Assembly: GCF_024713975.1 (NCBI RefSeq)
Contig: NC_091094.1
Coordinates: 17,641,001-17,705,000 of the forward strand
DNA from: Paralichthys olivaceus
Taxonomy: Eukaryota > Chordata > Actinopteri > Pleuronectiformes > Paralichthyidae
Length of the DNA stretch: 64,000 bases
Direction of reading: 5' to 3'
Position numbers and translations under genes: made by a program. The notes under the pieces are model-generated. The model made no database searches, had not been told where the DNA came from, and was given only the letters and a program-made list of their open reading frames with translations. Shown piece after piece: positions 38,601 to 50,197 of the stretch. Each line of letters starts with the position of its first letter. The first letter of the stretch is position 1.

Positions 38601-41600
38601 ACGTCCAACCTCTTGTAACGCCCTCTGTCTACATTCTTCCTGATGATATCAAAATTGAGTAGTGGCTTCTCAGGGTTTACCGGATCAAGGGCGGGAATCT
38701 CAGCAAGTGAATCACTGTAGCATCGGCCCTCGTCGTCCTGGTGACTGAGCACAGAAACAAAGAGGCTGCGGATAAGTTCCTGGATGAGTCTTGGCACATC
38801 AGGCACGTGGGCGTCCTCTCCACCCTCCAGGTCACGCCTCGTCTCTAACAGCACCCTGTGCAGCACCAGAGCGTCGCGGTAAATCAGAGATTCTGGTTCG
38901 TTGTAAGTACAGGCGTTGTTGAACATGAGCACCAAGTCCTCTACCAGCGCGTCCACATCTTGGTACTTATTAGCCAACATGTGGCTCTTGATCTTCTCCA
39001 TGTCCACAGGTTTCTTGATGGCTATGTAGTAATCAGGGAGCTCGGCACGAGATGGCAGCCGCAGGAAGATGGTGCTGAGACGACGGCCCCGCTTATCGGT
39101 GTAGTTCTTCACAGCCTCATAAAGCTCATTCAGCTTTTGCTGTAAGGGTGTTAGATACTTGGACTTCTTCAAAGTAATACTATTCTTTCCTACAATCAGA
39201 TAAAATGTATTTTATATAATTTGTAACCATCATTTCTGTTTTCATTTGCTTGGATATGATTCATATGAAGAAAAACTGGGTGACTAAGTGACTTACTTAT
39301 TTTCAACTTTGGAGACATTATGTCATCGTCATCAGTCGCTGGCCCAAGATCCCTACGTCTGTCTTTCATAATCTTCTCTAAGATGTCAGCATCATTGTAG
39401 ACCTTCAACACAACAGAGAGATCTTCATTCATCAGATGATCATTAGGAGACCCTGGTTTTTGTAAAAAATTGTCGTGGACATTAACGTTCTTACATACAG
39501 GCTCTCTGGATAATTTCAGGAGATTAAGTCAGTGTATGTCTGAAAGCAGCTTTACAACATAGGGTTTCCATCCATCTTTGCACCAGTCTATCTAATCCAC
39601 TCAGGAACATTAAGGATTGAAAAACTCAAGCTTACCTGGGAGCCTTCCTCATTGTAGTGCCGTGCATTGCGGAACATCAGCTTCATATCTTCCACCATTG
39701 AATCTTCAGTCATGTACTTGTCTGAGCGAATGTTGTGCTCGATGGTCCTGAGGTCCATTGGTTCCAGGATGACCTTGTAGTAGTCGGGGTAGTCCTTTTT
39801 CGAGGGCTTGAACATGAAAAGGTCACACAGCCTTCGACCAGTGCTGGCTTCTCTCGCTTCAGTCACCACGGCAAAGAGAGCTTTCATTCGGTTTTTCTTT
39901 GTATTCTTCTTGTGACTGGAAATGAAATGAAAGTCAGCTTCCTTCACACAAACACAAAAATCAATTCAATACAGTGAGTTTAGAAAGTAAAATGTGATAA
40001 AGTGCACCTTTTTCTTTTTGTACTACTGGTGTCAGACGTGGCAGAGGAGAGCATGCTGTCTCCATCATCATCATCTCTCTGTAAAAGTTCCTTTCTCTTC
40101 ATCTAGACAAACAACAAATAACATGTAGCTCAAATGGTTACAATGCTTGTGAAAATGGTTCTTGAGAACATGCACACAAAACCAAGATTTCTCAGCAAGT
40201 GCATAAATAAAATCGAGCAAAGATGCACAACAGCGACAAGGGGAAGTTGGGACTGACCTGCTGGATGTGCTGGAGCTTGAGCGCACGCTTGTAGATGGAG
40301 GAGTGAGGGACATTGTAACGTTTGGCGTTCTCGAACATGAGCGTCACGTCAGAGTCAATGTGCTCCACGCTTTCATATTCATTGTTCTTCATCTTGTTCC
40401 TGTGGGGAGTGACGGGCTCTCACATTTGGGAAGGAGGGCACAGAAATACTGTACTGAACAGTGAATGTGTGTGATGCCGTAGGGGTAGAAAATAAAAAAA
40501 AGAGAGAATGTTGGTGAAAGAAAAGAAATCGAATCAATGATGAAAACATGAATAACCCTTTCAACCGAAATATCAATAGTAAAGCACCAAAAACTACTTG
40601 ATGTGACATGTTTAATGTTTCCGGCGGATAAAAAGAAGATCTAAGACGGAATGCTGCATTTGCTTATTAATCTTGAGAACATTTTTTAAGATGTAAACCC
40701 AAATACACTATAGTGCTATATTCTACTATGCAAAGAAAATCACACAATGGTTGTAAAATATTATTTAGGACTTGTTACTAAATAAAGCAACATCTCATAT
40801 AAATAGATGTTAAACCCATGAGTCAATACAATCATTTCTCAGAGGCTCATTTGCTAAACCTTTCCCTTGGGCAGTTCCTTTAAGGTCGACAACAAATAAT
40901 CTACTAAAGTGTAAAAAATATATGAAAACATATGACCGTGTTAATAATGCTGTAGTTAATGATACCACACAAATATACAAGAATGTTGAAAATTAAACAT
41001 GTGACAAATATACACATAGATTCATGACAGGTCTCTTAGTGTCATACTTGATCTGGTGGAGACAAATGGGTTGGCTGATCTGGTGGTAGTAGTCCGGGTA
41101 GTCCTTCCTGGAGGGCAGCTGCAGGAAGGGTTCAGAGATCAGTTGACCCTGGCTGTTCCTCGCACCTCGCACAGCTTCATACAGCTGGAAGATCGGGTTA
41201 CTCATGTCCATGTTAGAGGTCATACTCTCGGCCTCAGACTCCCCCTCGTCATAGTGAACAGACCCTGAGAAATACGGAAAGTAGGACACATCTGTCACAT
41301 TGCAGCAACGCCTCACTGTACAAAGTATTGTAACCATGTTTGATATTGAGATTAAAGATGTACCAGAGAGAATGCCTTCCTCATCACTTTCATACTGAAG
41401 AGCCATGGTGATAGCTGAGAGACGGTCTCCTTGGGCTGTCCTTCTATTCCTGAGGACGAGTGACAGCATTACAAAAAATATATATATATCCATATTTTCT
41501 TACTTTCTTCCACATTACTGCCAGTGCTTTTTCCTATTTACCTGATGCGAATGCTGGACTTGATTGGTTCTCCATGTTCCATCTCAGACTTCTTTTGTGC

Positions 41601-43445
41601 AAAAATCTTTTTAATGGTGTTTGCATCCTGGAACATTAGAGTACGTCATAAAGGTCTGTTTCAAATGCATCATATGTACTGTAAAATATATTAACTTACA
41701 CACTCACCTTAAACACCTGTGACCCAGGCTCATTATAAGTTTTGGCATTCTTCACCAGCAAATCGATGTCTTTAGCCATGACACTGACACTCCTGTAGTT
41801 ACCCAACTAACAGCAAATACAGCTTTTTAACATTTCATCAACAAAATGTTGTAATATGGGGGAAAATAAAAATGTTATTTAAGATACCTGAATTTTTTGA
41901 GCGATGATTTTCAGATCAATTGGTTCCTTGATGATGGCATAATAATCTGGGTATTGCTGAATGAAAAAGGGAAACAACACATCAAAACCAAGTCGCCCAT
42001 TTCACTGATGGTGTCATACGGAATGTGTTTGTACCATTTTGGAGGGAAGCTTCTGGAACAGCTCGCTGACCAGACGTCCAGTAGGCTCAGTGTAAGACAC
42101 CACGGTGTCAAGGAGCTGCTCGAGGACCTCTTTCAAACAGGTAGGTGCACTCTGTCATATGTATTCACACAGGTCAGACAAGGAAACACAGTATCATCCT
42201 CAGTCACACACTTACGAAGTATACACTGACAAACCACCAAAATTAGCGGTCAGCATAGTTTTACATAACGTCCCCTCAAAATAAACCACTTATATTAAAC
42301 AAAATAAAAAATGGAGTTCATTATAATTCACTTATACATGTTTACAAAACACAAGAGAGATAAGTGTTATTACCATGGTATAAAGTCAGTGTACAATGTT
42401 AAGCTTTCATCCCACTTTGAATAAACAAATTATTTATATATTACTATGCAAATGAATGTAGCAAGGTGCACACTGCACATTGATGGATCTTATTTGCAGT
42501 ATGAACTGAATGAAATCCTAACAAATGAAAATAAATGTCACCTCATCCTCAGTGGTCCCTGCTGGGTTGTCTTGTGCGTCGTACCCATCATCATCATCAT
42601 CATCATAATCCCCTCTCTGAACAAATTCATTCTTGGTCCGCAGGTAGAGGTCCCACAGCTTACAGGCTGCCCTGTACTCAGGACTGTCAGACTACACACA
42701 AGCAATACGCAGTATATTCATTTAGGTGCATATCCTAAGTCATGTACAAATGCTAAATAGCTGTATGCTCTTTATTAAGACATACACATGCTCTTACTTT
42801 ACAATATATATTTTTTTTTACCTTGTAATATCTTTTAGCGTTATTAAACAACAGCTGAAAGTCACTGGTGAATTGTTCAACATCATCGTACTCCTCCATC
42901 TTTAATTTCTGCTGGATTTTCATCATGTCAATCGGCTGAGACACCACGTGGTAGTAGTCTGGTTGATTCCTGGAAGAATTTGTGAATTGTCTGTGTTAAA
43001 TAACTTGACAGATATCAAAGAATTTCCAAGATGTGATTATTAGCACATATCTAATGACCGCTTGCCTCTGTCCTCACCTTCGTTTAGGGGCTCTGATGAA
43101 CAGCTCACACAACATCCGGCCCTGGTCATCCTTGTAATCTCTGATTGTGTTGTACAGTTCATGACATACAGCAATCTGCAAAGTAAGGAACAAAATCTGA
43201 AAAATATCCACACCCCTACCTATGTCAACCACTGAATCAATCTATGTATAGTTGAGTATAATTCTGACGATTCACAATACAGGAACTCAAATTTGTAAAA
43301 TTACAGGATCCACAGTCGGTATGTTTGAGGTCCTTCTCCTCTTTCTCCCAATTGAAGACACTAACGCTGAAGTTTGGCTATCGTCAAGATCTCCTCCACT
43401 CACACTGCTAGAAGGGGATGTAGCCCGTCTCCTTTTTAAGGCCAT
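32621..43445 (-). CDS. pbrm1: Polybromo-1 (BAF180), PBAF chromatin remodeller subunit
   Basis: Twenty-nine coding exons chain in phase to 1,582 residues, the length of a common human PBRM1 isoform. It is the PBAF (SWI/SNF) subunit that reads acetylated histones. The start is [19 protein letters not shown]. Six bromodomains follow: BD1 (exons 43175-42822), BD2 (42151-41708), BD3 (41264-40258), BD4 (39915-39636), BD5 and the start of BD6 (39189-38550, continuing in 38422-38211). Each carries a PDYY or equivalent and a YN-type acetyl-lysine Asn. Two BAH domains follow (37912-38097 to 37293; 37206-36306). Then come an HMG box (35474-35273, [20 protein letters not shown]) and a proline-rich tail ending in [20 protein letters not shown]. 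An Asp tract is encoded by GAT repeats in 42542-42691. The gene lies upstream of and co-oriented with cse1l. Confidence 0.98.
32866..33240 (-). repeat. CTCTGCCAAGG-type dispersed repeat, near-complete copy
   Basis: It begins GGCATGCATACCTCTGCCAAG. It continues with TTCAATCAAGCTGTACAAAA and a diverged AT-rich centre. It ends with a (CAAA)-rich block, GTGAAAACATAACTTCCTCC and AGCGAAGG. It is the inverted equivalent of 61819-62140 and lies in the last pbrm1 intron. Confidence 0.7.
34290..34520 (-). other. pbrm1: Possible alternative proline/glycine-rich exon of pbrm1
   Basis: After a TTAG acceptor near 34521 the - strand reads [20 protein letters not shown], in the phase left by exon 35015-35167. 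It resembles human PBRM1 PPLQGPVDGLVSM, which is present only in the longer isoforms. The frame stays open to TGA near 34285, but no phase-compatible GT donor was found. A run of nine or ten C bases (34437-34445) lies inside it. It could be a retained or decaying alternative exon, or be affected by a homopolymer error. Skipping it leaves pbrm1 in frame. Confidence 0.45.
35533..35812 (+). mobile_element. tRNA-derived SINE
   Basis: The head GCAGTAGCGCAGTCCG is A-box-like and GGTTCAAGTCC is a perfect B-box, 50 bases apart as in polymerase III tRNA promoters. A body rich in GTGTGTGGTCACTGTGTGGA and GATGGGTTAAATACAGAGGT follows, and a tail GGAATCTTATCTTTAG. This arrangement is that of a tRNA-derived teleost SINE. 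It is about 280 bases, inserted antisense in a pbrm1 intron between the HMG-box exon and exon 35863-36064. Confidence 0.85.
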
Positions 43446-43537
43446 GGCGAACCCTAGAAGTAGAGATAAATACAAGTAAAGTAACAAGTATCATTACATG
43501 GAAAATGCACAATAGCTTAGATTGATGCTATAAAATA

Positions 43538-43920
43538 CAGAGCCCAACCAATTTATTCTTTGGCTGATAAAACTAACCCTAACCCCTAAATGAGCCTTTC
43601 ACAGACATATCAGTATTGTTTATGTTTACCAAAATGAAAACTTTTATTTCAAACAATGTAGAAAAGATTTGAATTTATGTTTACATTTAACGTAAAGAAA
43701 ATCATGTCTATTTTCTTGATCCAATTTCTATATATTTTGTTGTAGTTATGTTTTTTTGTTTATCGTTGGTTAGGTATTTTAAAAAAAGGTTTATGGTTAA
43801 ACTGTAAAATATCAAACTTAAGTTACAATTCTTTGTCTAAAGTGTTTGATTTAGGAAATTCTTTACTCCCCAGTATCGGTATTGGATTCTGCCCCAAAAA
43901 TCCATATCAGTTGGGCTCTG
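43538..43920. mobile_element. Short non-autonomous hAT-type element (MITE)
   Basis: The 383-base element in pbrm1 intron 1 starts CAGAGCCCAACCAAT and ends ATATCAGTTGGGCTCTG, perfect inverted repeats over the outer 11 bases. It is flanked by ATAAAATA (43530-43537) and ATAAAGTA (43921-43928), an 8-base duplication with one mismatch. Sub-terminal CAGTATCGGTATTGG and GCCCCAAAAATCCATATC resemble a common fish hAT-derived MITE. It has no coding capacity. Confidence 0.85.
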
Positions 43921-45056
43921 ATAAAGTAAACACACTTGCTAAATGTTCCAACAGTATTTAAAGTATTTGTATAAACTACAGAGACTGGATTTTAGTTACA
44001 CAAGTTGGTGCCACATGCCGCACCCTTTCTGAAGAGTGGTGGTTTTCTTTCCTGGTTGCCCACAGAACAAGGGCTCTAATTTTATACTTAAACCATTTTG
44101 ATTGTTAAAATGTGACCAAAGAGCAAACATTATACCAGCAGTTAGCTCTCGCAGCACTTGTTTCTCCTCTTGAGTGCTTTGCTTAATGTGTGTTTGTGTG
44201 TATGTGTGTCTTTGGCTGTCAGAAGCTGGCTACAGCAAGTATAGCCATACTTTATGGACAAATCATAGTATTAACATTTATGTTTGGGATCTTTTCATAT
44301 TGTGAACTGTGATAAACAACATTGTTGTCTAAATTAATGCTATCATGCTATCGCTCAGTTCGATTCCTTCCAGGAGGTCTGATTCACATACATGAGGATA
44401 CCAGCTGAACATGACAGTTCTTACCAGGCAGTGAAAACAGATGGACACTGAGTGAACAGGAAACTGTTACGTGGTTTTGCAGCAGTTATCCTCATAGTGA
44501 TACTGTGTTTTCATCCCGTCTCTGGTGTTTTGATAAGGTGAACCTTGAGAGTCTGCATCACATGAGCATGATGGACATCTTCTCATAACTTAGTGATGCA
44601 GATTAATATCTGCTCCCTCCTATTTAGTATAATACTGAAATGCTTCTATTGTACTTTTTGGTTTAGCTGTCAGCATGTGCGTTAGCCCAACAATCTTCTC
44701 TGTCAACAGATCCATGTTGTAATGAACTTGTATATTCAAGTAAGGACAACTGAGGTTTATCGAGTTCATTTCTTTTATCCACCACAGTGGACACCAAATA
44801 GAAATTGAGTCATCTTTATCAGACATCTGTGCAGGATATATTCATCAAACTCACATTTATAAAATATTTAGCCATTTATCAAGTCTCTGTCAGTCTCTGC
44901 TCATAAAGAGTTTAAAACTACAACTTTCACAGTGAAAAAATCAGTCTTTAAATTCAACAGAAATAATAATTTACCATGATAAATATGGATATGGACAAAT
45001 ATGTGAATCTTTATCATGATGTAATTCAGCTGTAAATACATTGTGATGTTTGGGGT

Positions 45057-45075
45057 GGGGGGGGGGGGGGGGGGG
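45057..45075. repeat. Poly(G) run
   Basis: Nineteen consecutive G bases, interrupted from a preceding GGGG by one T. It is in pbrm1 intron 1. Confidence 0.9.
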
Positions 45076-45591
45076 TTGTCATATTTTATCACAGATAAAG
45101 AAATTACTGTAAATCATTATTGTTGTGAATTTGATATCCTAATTAAATATTTAAGTTTAAGACCATTAAATGTCGATTTTGAAAAACTGCTCAACTCACA
45201 GCTTCACCCAGCAGCTGGTGTAATGTGGGTTTTTCAGTGTACAGTGTTCGAATCCCTCCAGCTGACTGTCAACACCTGGACTGATGGATTTCTATCAGCA
45301 GTACTGACATGTCTGTGGGTGTGACTGACCGCACACAGCAGCGGCAGCGAAGCTAACACACAGACCGGCAGCTGACCACCCACCTGACCGCCTGTCAGTC
45401 ACTCAGAACGGCCAGGTAGGCAAGCGCGGCGCGGCTAACGTTAGCTCCTTGCACCGTTAGCCTCCAGCATCAGTTAGACACAAAGACATCACCGCAGCAG
45501 CCGCGAACGTCGCACAGAGCTGCCGCTAAACACAGCGACGACCCCCGGGGAGAAATGTCGGTGTGACCCGGCGACATGTTTGAGTTCTTAC

Positions 45592-45960
45592 CTTCAGCCG
45601 CACGTTACCAGACCCACTAAATATTTACCATCAACAAAACCAATCACTTATCGATTTTATACCCAGACACGGGTGTGAAGCCAGCAACGGTTTAAACCAC
45701 ATATTCCGCCTGAGCGCCTTCACAATAAAAGCCAGTAGGATTATTAACGGAGTTAAAACGTATGATTTGATGGTGTAGTGATCATTTCCCTGCGTGTCCG
45801 TTTAACATAAATTAAATTTGAGTACGACGGCGGCAAAACTGTGACGATCTCAATGTTTATAAGTTATATTCACGCCACAGTTTCGAGATAAAAAATAACG
45901 ACGTCGCTAAAACACACTGAGTGAAACGCACTTCCGGTTAGTTGGTTTTAATTTGACTGT
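45592..45960 (-). promoter_or_regulatory. pbrm1: pbrm1 first (non-coding) exon and promoter
   Basis: The complement of GTTCTTAC (45584-45591) is a consensus donor, and the sequence upstream of it is CpG-containing. CACTTCCGG at 45929-45937 reads CCGGAAGTG on the gene strand, a strong ETS-factor site usual in TATA-less housekeeping promoters. The transcription start probably lies between about 45700 and 45940. Confidence 0.65.
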
Positions 45961-46249
45961 CTGCCATGGTGAGGAAGAAGAGGAGAAAAGAACAGACAGT
46001 CTACTCTTCGTCACAAAACAGCTTCTCACTGATCTTATGGTTTCTGCTGGGTTTGGTTAAAAGTGTGTAAGATCTATATGAAAGGGATCTATCGGCAGAA
46101 ATTAAATATAAATGATGTCACTGCGCTGCCAGACTGTCACCATGACTACCTATGCCTACCTTTATTTGATTTTAGATTTTTACATGTATTTCTAGTTTTC
46201 GATTTTAAGTATAATTTTTGCACTGTTTTCAAAGTTTTTAAATACACTT

Positions 46250-46355
46250 GCATCTATATATCTATCTTTCTAACTATGTATCTATCTATCTGTATATATC
46301 TCTATGTATCTATGTATCTGTATATACTGTATCTCTATGTATCTATCTATATATC
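46250..46355. repeat. (ATCT)n / (ATGTATCT)n microsatellite
   Basis: Imperfect tetranucleotide repeat of TATCTATC, TATGTATC and ATATATCT units between pbrm1 and wdr77. Confidence 0.85.
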
Positions 46356-46359
46356 TTTA

Positions 46360-47027
46360 AAATGATCAGTTTGTGTTTCATCTAAATTGTATGAATTGTG
46401 GTTTTCTTTACCCTAGAATGGGCCTTTTATATTTAAATCCTTTATATTTACATCGGGAGTGGGTCCTCTCTATGGAGGCTGCCATATTTTTTACAGTAGC
46501 CCAGAGTGGACAAACTAAACATCTTGAGTTTTTATGACAAGTGAAGGTTCTCTATCATGTTTGGAAGGGGAGGGTGAGGTGAGGTGAGAGGTGTTCAGCT
46601 GCAACATGCAACTTCATCACTAAATCCTACACACTGAACCTTCAGGGGAATAGCAGGGTTAGTTGTGTTAAACTGGGAGAACGTAATAAAATATCAATGA
46701 CAGTGGGCAGGGTAGAAGATGGAGACTTGAATTTTAAGGATTTCATCAATTATGAAACACACTGAAGAAGACGTGTTAAAGAGATACATAAAAATATTTT
46801 GTCCACCCTAAAAAAAAGATTAAACGTTGCCACTCCTACAGTTTCCAGCAGGTTATACCACATTTCTGAGCTATGACCAACTGTATTAATGATAATGAGT
46901 GTACTTTATGAACAAGTGTCACAGCAGCACAATAAACAGAGGAGGGGACCTGAGTGTCATTTACCATCAGGAAAATGTAGGTCAAGCAATCGAGTGATAC
47001 AGACCAAGTGAAAAGTAAAATAGCATT

Positions 47028-47030
<3 letters not shown>
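46360..47030. other. Intergenic, no gene seen
   Basis: AT-rich sequence between the pbrm1 promoter and the wdr77 promoter. Only simple repeats and a GGTGAGGTGAGGTGAGAGGTG-type tract were noted. Confidence 0.5.

Positions 47031-47084
<54 letters not shown>
47031..47084. repeat. (TG)n microsatellite
   Basis: About 27 uninterrupted TG units roughly 340 bases upstream of the wdr77 start codon. Confidence 0.95.
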
Positions 47085-47087
<3 letters not shown>

Positions 47088-47149
47088 TAGGAGGCGCTAA
47101 TGCTCATTTTTCCATATAACGTGGGGACAAAAAGACGAAGAGCATAGAA

Positions 47150-47421
47150 GAAGAGAAAGACCCGGAACAGGAAGTGCATGTTCACCGGCCCCATGTGTGG
47201 CTGTTCACTCGTTCATTCGTTTGTTTTTCGAAGCGGCAACTGTAGCAACAATTGACACTTTTCATTCTCATCATCATCTCATCGGATAAATTGGTTCTGA
47301 AACTCACCGGAGACGGACACTGATCTGCCTACTCCAGAGGAAACCTTGGCGCTAGTTAGCTGACGCAGGACTCGCGCTAAAGTTGTTTGCCTAACCACCA
47401 CAAGTGCAGCTCGGTATCTGG
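47150..47421 (+). promoter_or_regulatory. wdr77: wdr77 promoter and 5' UTR
   Basis: ACAGGAAGTG at 47168-47177 is an ETS-type core and lies within 260 bases of the start codon. There is no TATA box. The transcription start is unresolved. Confidence 0.5.
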
Positions 47422-50197
47422 ATGAAAAGCGCGGTGGACACAAGCATGGTGAAGGAGAACCGGTGGAACATCCCTCCTAACGCCCCAGCGTGCATGGAGA
47501 AGCATCTTTGCGCAGCGCAGTACAGAGCAGGTAGGCTAACAACAGGGCTGAAGGTTGCACAGGGAAACACGTGTTGACGCTGTTAGTGTCACTGTTTACT
47601 GACCTGCACGGATCTGCTGCTACATTTAAACAACGTGCAATAGGAAAAAAAATGCTGCATGTAGATTTATTGCTGAAGCCGGAGCCCATGCTTCAGCTCA
47701 GCAAGGCTCTTTACTTCAGTGCATGTGGCTGGATGACCAGTAAACATGTCAAATAAATAGAGATTTGATGCTTAAATGTGTTGTTTTTCTGCCTGGTGCT
47801 CCTTTCAGATGGCAGCCTGCTGCTTGGTGCCTCCAGCCTCTCTGGAAGGAGCTGGCAGGGATCAGTGTGGATCTACAGTGACCCCGAGAAGGCCCCCAAC
47901 GAGGGGTTCTGCAAAGCTGGTGTGCAGACTGAGGCTGGGGTCACGGATGTCAAGTGGGTGACGGAGAAGGGTGTTGTTGTTGCATCAGACTCAGGTGAGA
48001 CGCACTTTCACAGCGGTTCTACTGTATGAATCAAGTGTTCGTCCTGAATCCACCTTTACACGGTTACATGGACTTGTTTGACTGTGCAGGTGCCTTGGAG
48101 CTGTGGGAGCTGGCGGAAGACGAGGGTCTGCTTGTGAATCGCTTCACCAAACATGAGCACGATGACATTGTCACCACAGTCAGTCCCATAACTGGAACAA
48201 ACAGTGCTGTCACTGGCAGCATGGACTGCAGGTAAAATACTCCTGAATTAAACTGGATTATTTTCAATTTGGTTGGATTACACAAAAAGTACGAAACCAC
48301 TTTGCATGGACTAGGGAGGAGAATTTTCTGTAGTTTCTCAAGAAATAATGTATGGATCTTATTTATATGGCTATCTTTCAATTTGTGGTAGTTTGGTTCA
48401 GATTTATAGACTTCAGTAATATTTAGTTTTGTTGTTTTGATGTGTGCTCTCGGAACAAGTCACATTGTAGTTACATTGTTTTCATCCCACTCTCACCTCA
48501 GTGCATCCTTTTTCATTTTCTTTTCTACAGAATCAAAGTATGGGATCTCAGTCAAGAGACAGTTGTCACCACCTACAATGGTAAGAGAATATCTCAAAAA
48601 TATCTTAATAAGAAGATCTGAATTAGTTTATCACTTAGTAGATAAAGTGTGGCTATTGTTTCCTTTTCTCAAACTATTGCACTTAGTTAGATAAAGACAA
48701 TACAAGATGCATGCACACATGTTTGTGTATGCACTTCAGTGGAGGTTAAAATATTCTGTTATTGAAGTAATGTGTAAGTGGTCTACACTCTTGGCAAATG
48801 TGGTTTTGACATGTCAGCATTAACAAAAGACTCAATAATGGAATCTTTGTCTATTTTTTTCCTTTAGTTCACACACAGCCGGTCAGATGTGTCGCCTGCA
48901 GTCCCACAGAAGAGTCTCTCTTCATCTCCTGTGGTCAAGTAAGATTCTGATCAAACACTGAATTGGGATCACGTTTTGAAATGAGTTTCATCATTGTTGC
49001 AACTAATACTGACTATTGCTGAGAAGCTATTATTTTAAAACTATGGTGTCTTTTATAGGGTAAAATAACTGTAAGACTCTATACTGTATACTCTTCCCCT
49101 TTTATATATTGTACCTGTCTTTACTTGTCAGTTTTGTGGTTGTTCGAGTGTTTGTTGTGTTTTTGTTTGTCTGTTGTGTTTATTTGTCTATTCACAGCAG
49201 TGATAAAGTTGGATTAACTGTAAAGGAGCATGTAGAGAAGACATTCGATTTTCCCTACCGGGATTAATAAAGTATTTCTGATTCTGATAAGATTATACTA
49301 GTCTGCATTCAAGCTTACCTTGTTTTTATCCTCCTTCCATCAGGATGGGCGTGTACTGATGTGGGACAGGAGGAAGCCAGACAAACCTGCATCAAGAATC
49401 GGTGAGTCAGTCGAGGAAGCTACTCTGGTGGTTTATCTGGTTGATTTAATTCAACCATAATATAATAGTGTTTATGGATAATTTCACCATGTCAAGATAG
49501 AATAATTCCTATAATTGCTTGGTTTTTGTCACAGAGATTGAGGCCCCCAGCTGCTCCCCCACCATTGTAGCTTGGCACCCCCACCACAGAAGCACCATTG
49601 CTTTTGGTAAGGCTCAGCAGGAGATCACTGGTTGAGAGAAACATTAAAGTGGCAGTCCCTGCATTTTCATCACGTTTATTGTGTCGTAGGTGATGAGCTG
49701 GGTAGAGTAACGGTGAAGGATTTCCAGGGAACACAAGTGGCGCGGGTAGTGAGCGTTCACAGCCGCAGAGTTAATGCGCTCGCCTTCTCCACACACAGGT
49801 CAATCTTAATTCTTCAAATATTTCACTTCTTTCTCACATTGCATTGATCATGTTGTAGTTCCTCTGCTAAACTGTTAGTTTTCCTTTTATATTCCAGTGA
49901 CCCCATGCTTGCCACAGTTAGTGATGACTGCTCCCTTGCTGTTTTGAACTCTGACCTGCAAGAGATGTGAGTCTTTGCACTTGATACTATAATCGACTGA
50001 TTCTCCTGTACCCTTTTAAATAGACTAATCATACATCCTTCTTCTGTAGGCTGAAAGATCGGCGACACAAGGACTTTGCCAAAGGTGTGAGCTGGCACCA
50101 CGGTGGCTCTGACACCCTCACAACCGTGGGCTGGGATCATCTTGTGCTTCACCACACAGTGGTTCCTGCTTCCGGACCTCCCAACTCCTCCTCCTAG
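47422..50197 (+). CDS. wdr77: Methylosome protein 50 (WDR77/MEP50)
   Basis: Ten exons: 47422-47530, 47809-47994, 48090-48231, 48531-48580, 48868-48938, 49344-49401, 49535-49606, 49690-49798, 49898-49966, 50050-50197. They chain to 337 residues (human 342). The protein is the WD40 beta-propeller that partners PRMT5 and presents histone and Sm-protein substrates for symmetric arginine dimethylation. [32 protein letters not shown]-equivalent, [30 protein letters not shown] and [11 protein letters not shown] match MEP50 closely. WD repeats end in KVWDL, LMWDR and similar, and the last blade has [13 protein letters not shown] second in-frame ATG at 47446 has a better context than the first and could give a form eight residues shorter. 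Confidence 0.96.
49180..49290 (+). mobile_element. Retroposon 3'-tail in wdr77 intron 5
   Basis: TTCGATTTTCCCTACCGGGATTAATAAAGTATTTCTGATTCTGAT is the type of 3' end found on many fish SINE/LINE copies, ending in short TTCTGA repeats. The 5' limit is unclear and may extend to about 49020. Confidence 0.6.

Larger units (their letters stand above)
32621..43453 (-). other. pbrm1: pbrm1 exon map
   Basis: In transcript order: 43305-43453 (start codon 43445), 43078-43175, 42822-42969, 42542-42691, 42035-42151, 41888-41956, 41708-41806, 41542-41627, 41364-41449, 41048-41264, 40258-40399, 40008-40102, 39636-39915, 39297-39402, 38550-39189, 38211-38422, 37912-38097, 37626-37783, 37293-37544, 37061-37206, 36602-36759, 36306-36489, 35863-36064, 35273-35474, 35015-35167, 33943-33986, 33455-33668, 32621-32784. 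A further exon-like segment at about 34290-34520 is treated separately. Bounds were read by eye; an off-by-one error in some is possible. Confidence 0.88.
43454..45591 (-). other. pbrm1: pbrm1 intron 1
   Basis: The interval runs from the acceptor at 43454-43455 to the donor at 45590-45591 of the non-coding first exon. It contains the hAT MITE and a 19-base G run (45057-45075). No other exon was recognised. Confidence 0.7.

Noticed and set aside
42446-42760. + strand open frame with His and Ile runs
   Set aside because: It is antisense to the Asp-tract exon 42542-42691 of pbrm1. The runs are the complement of GAT repeats.
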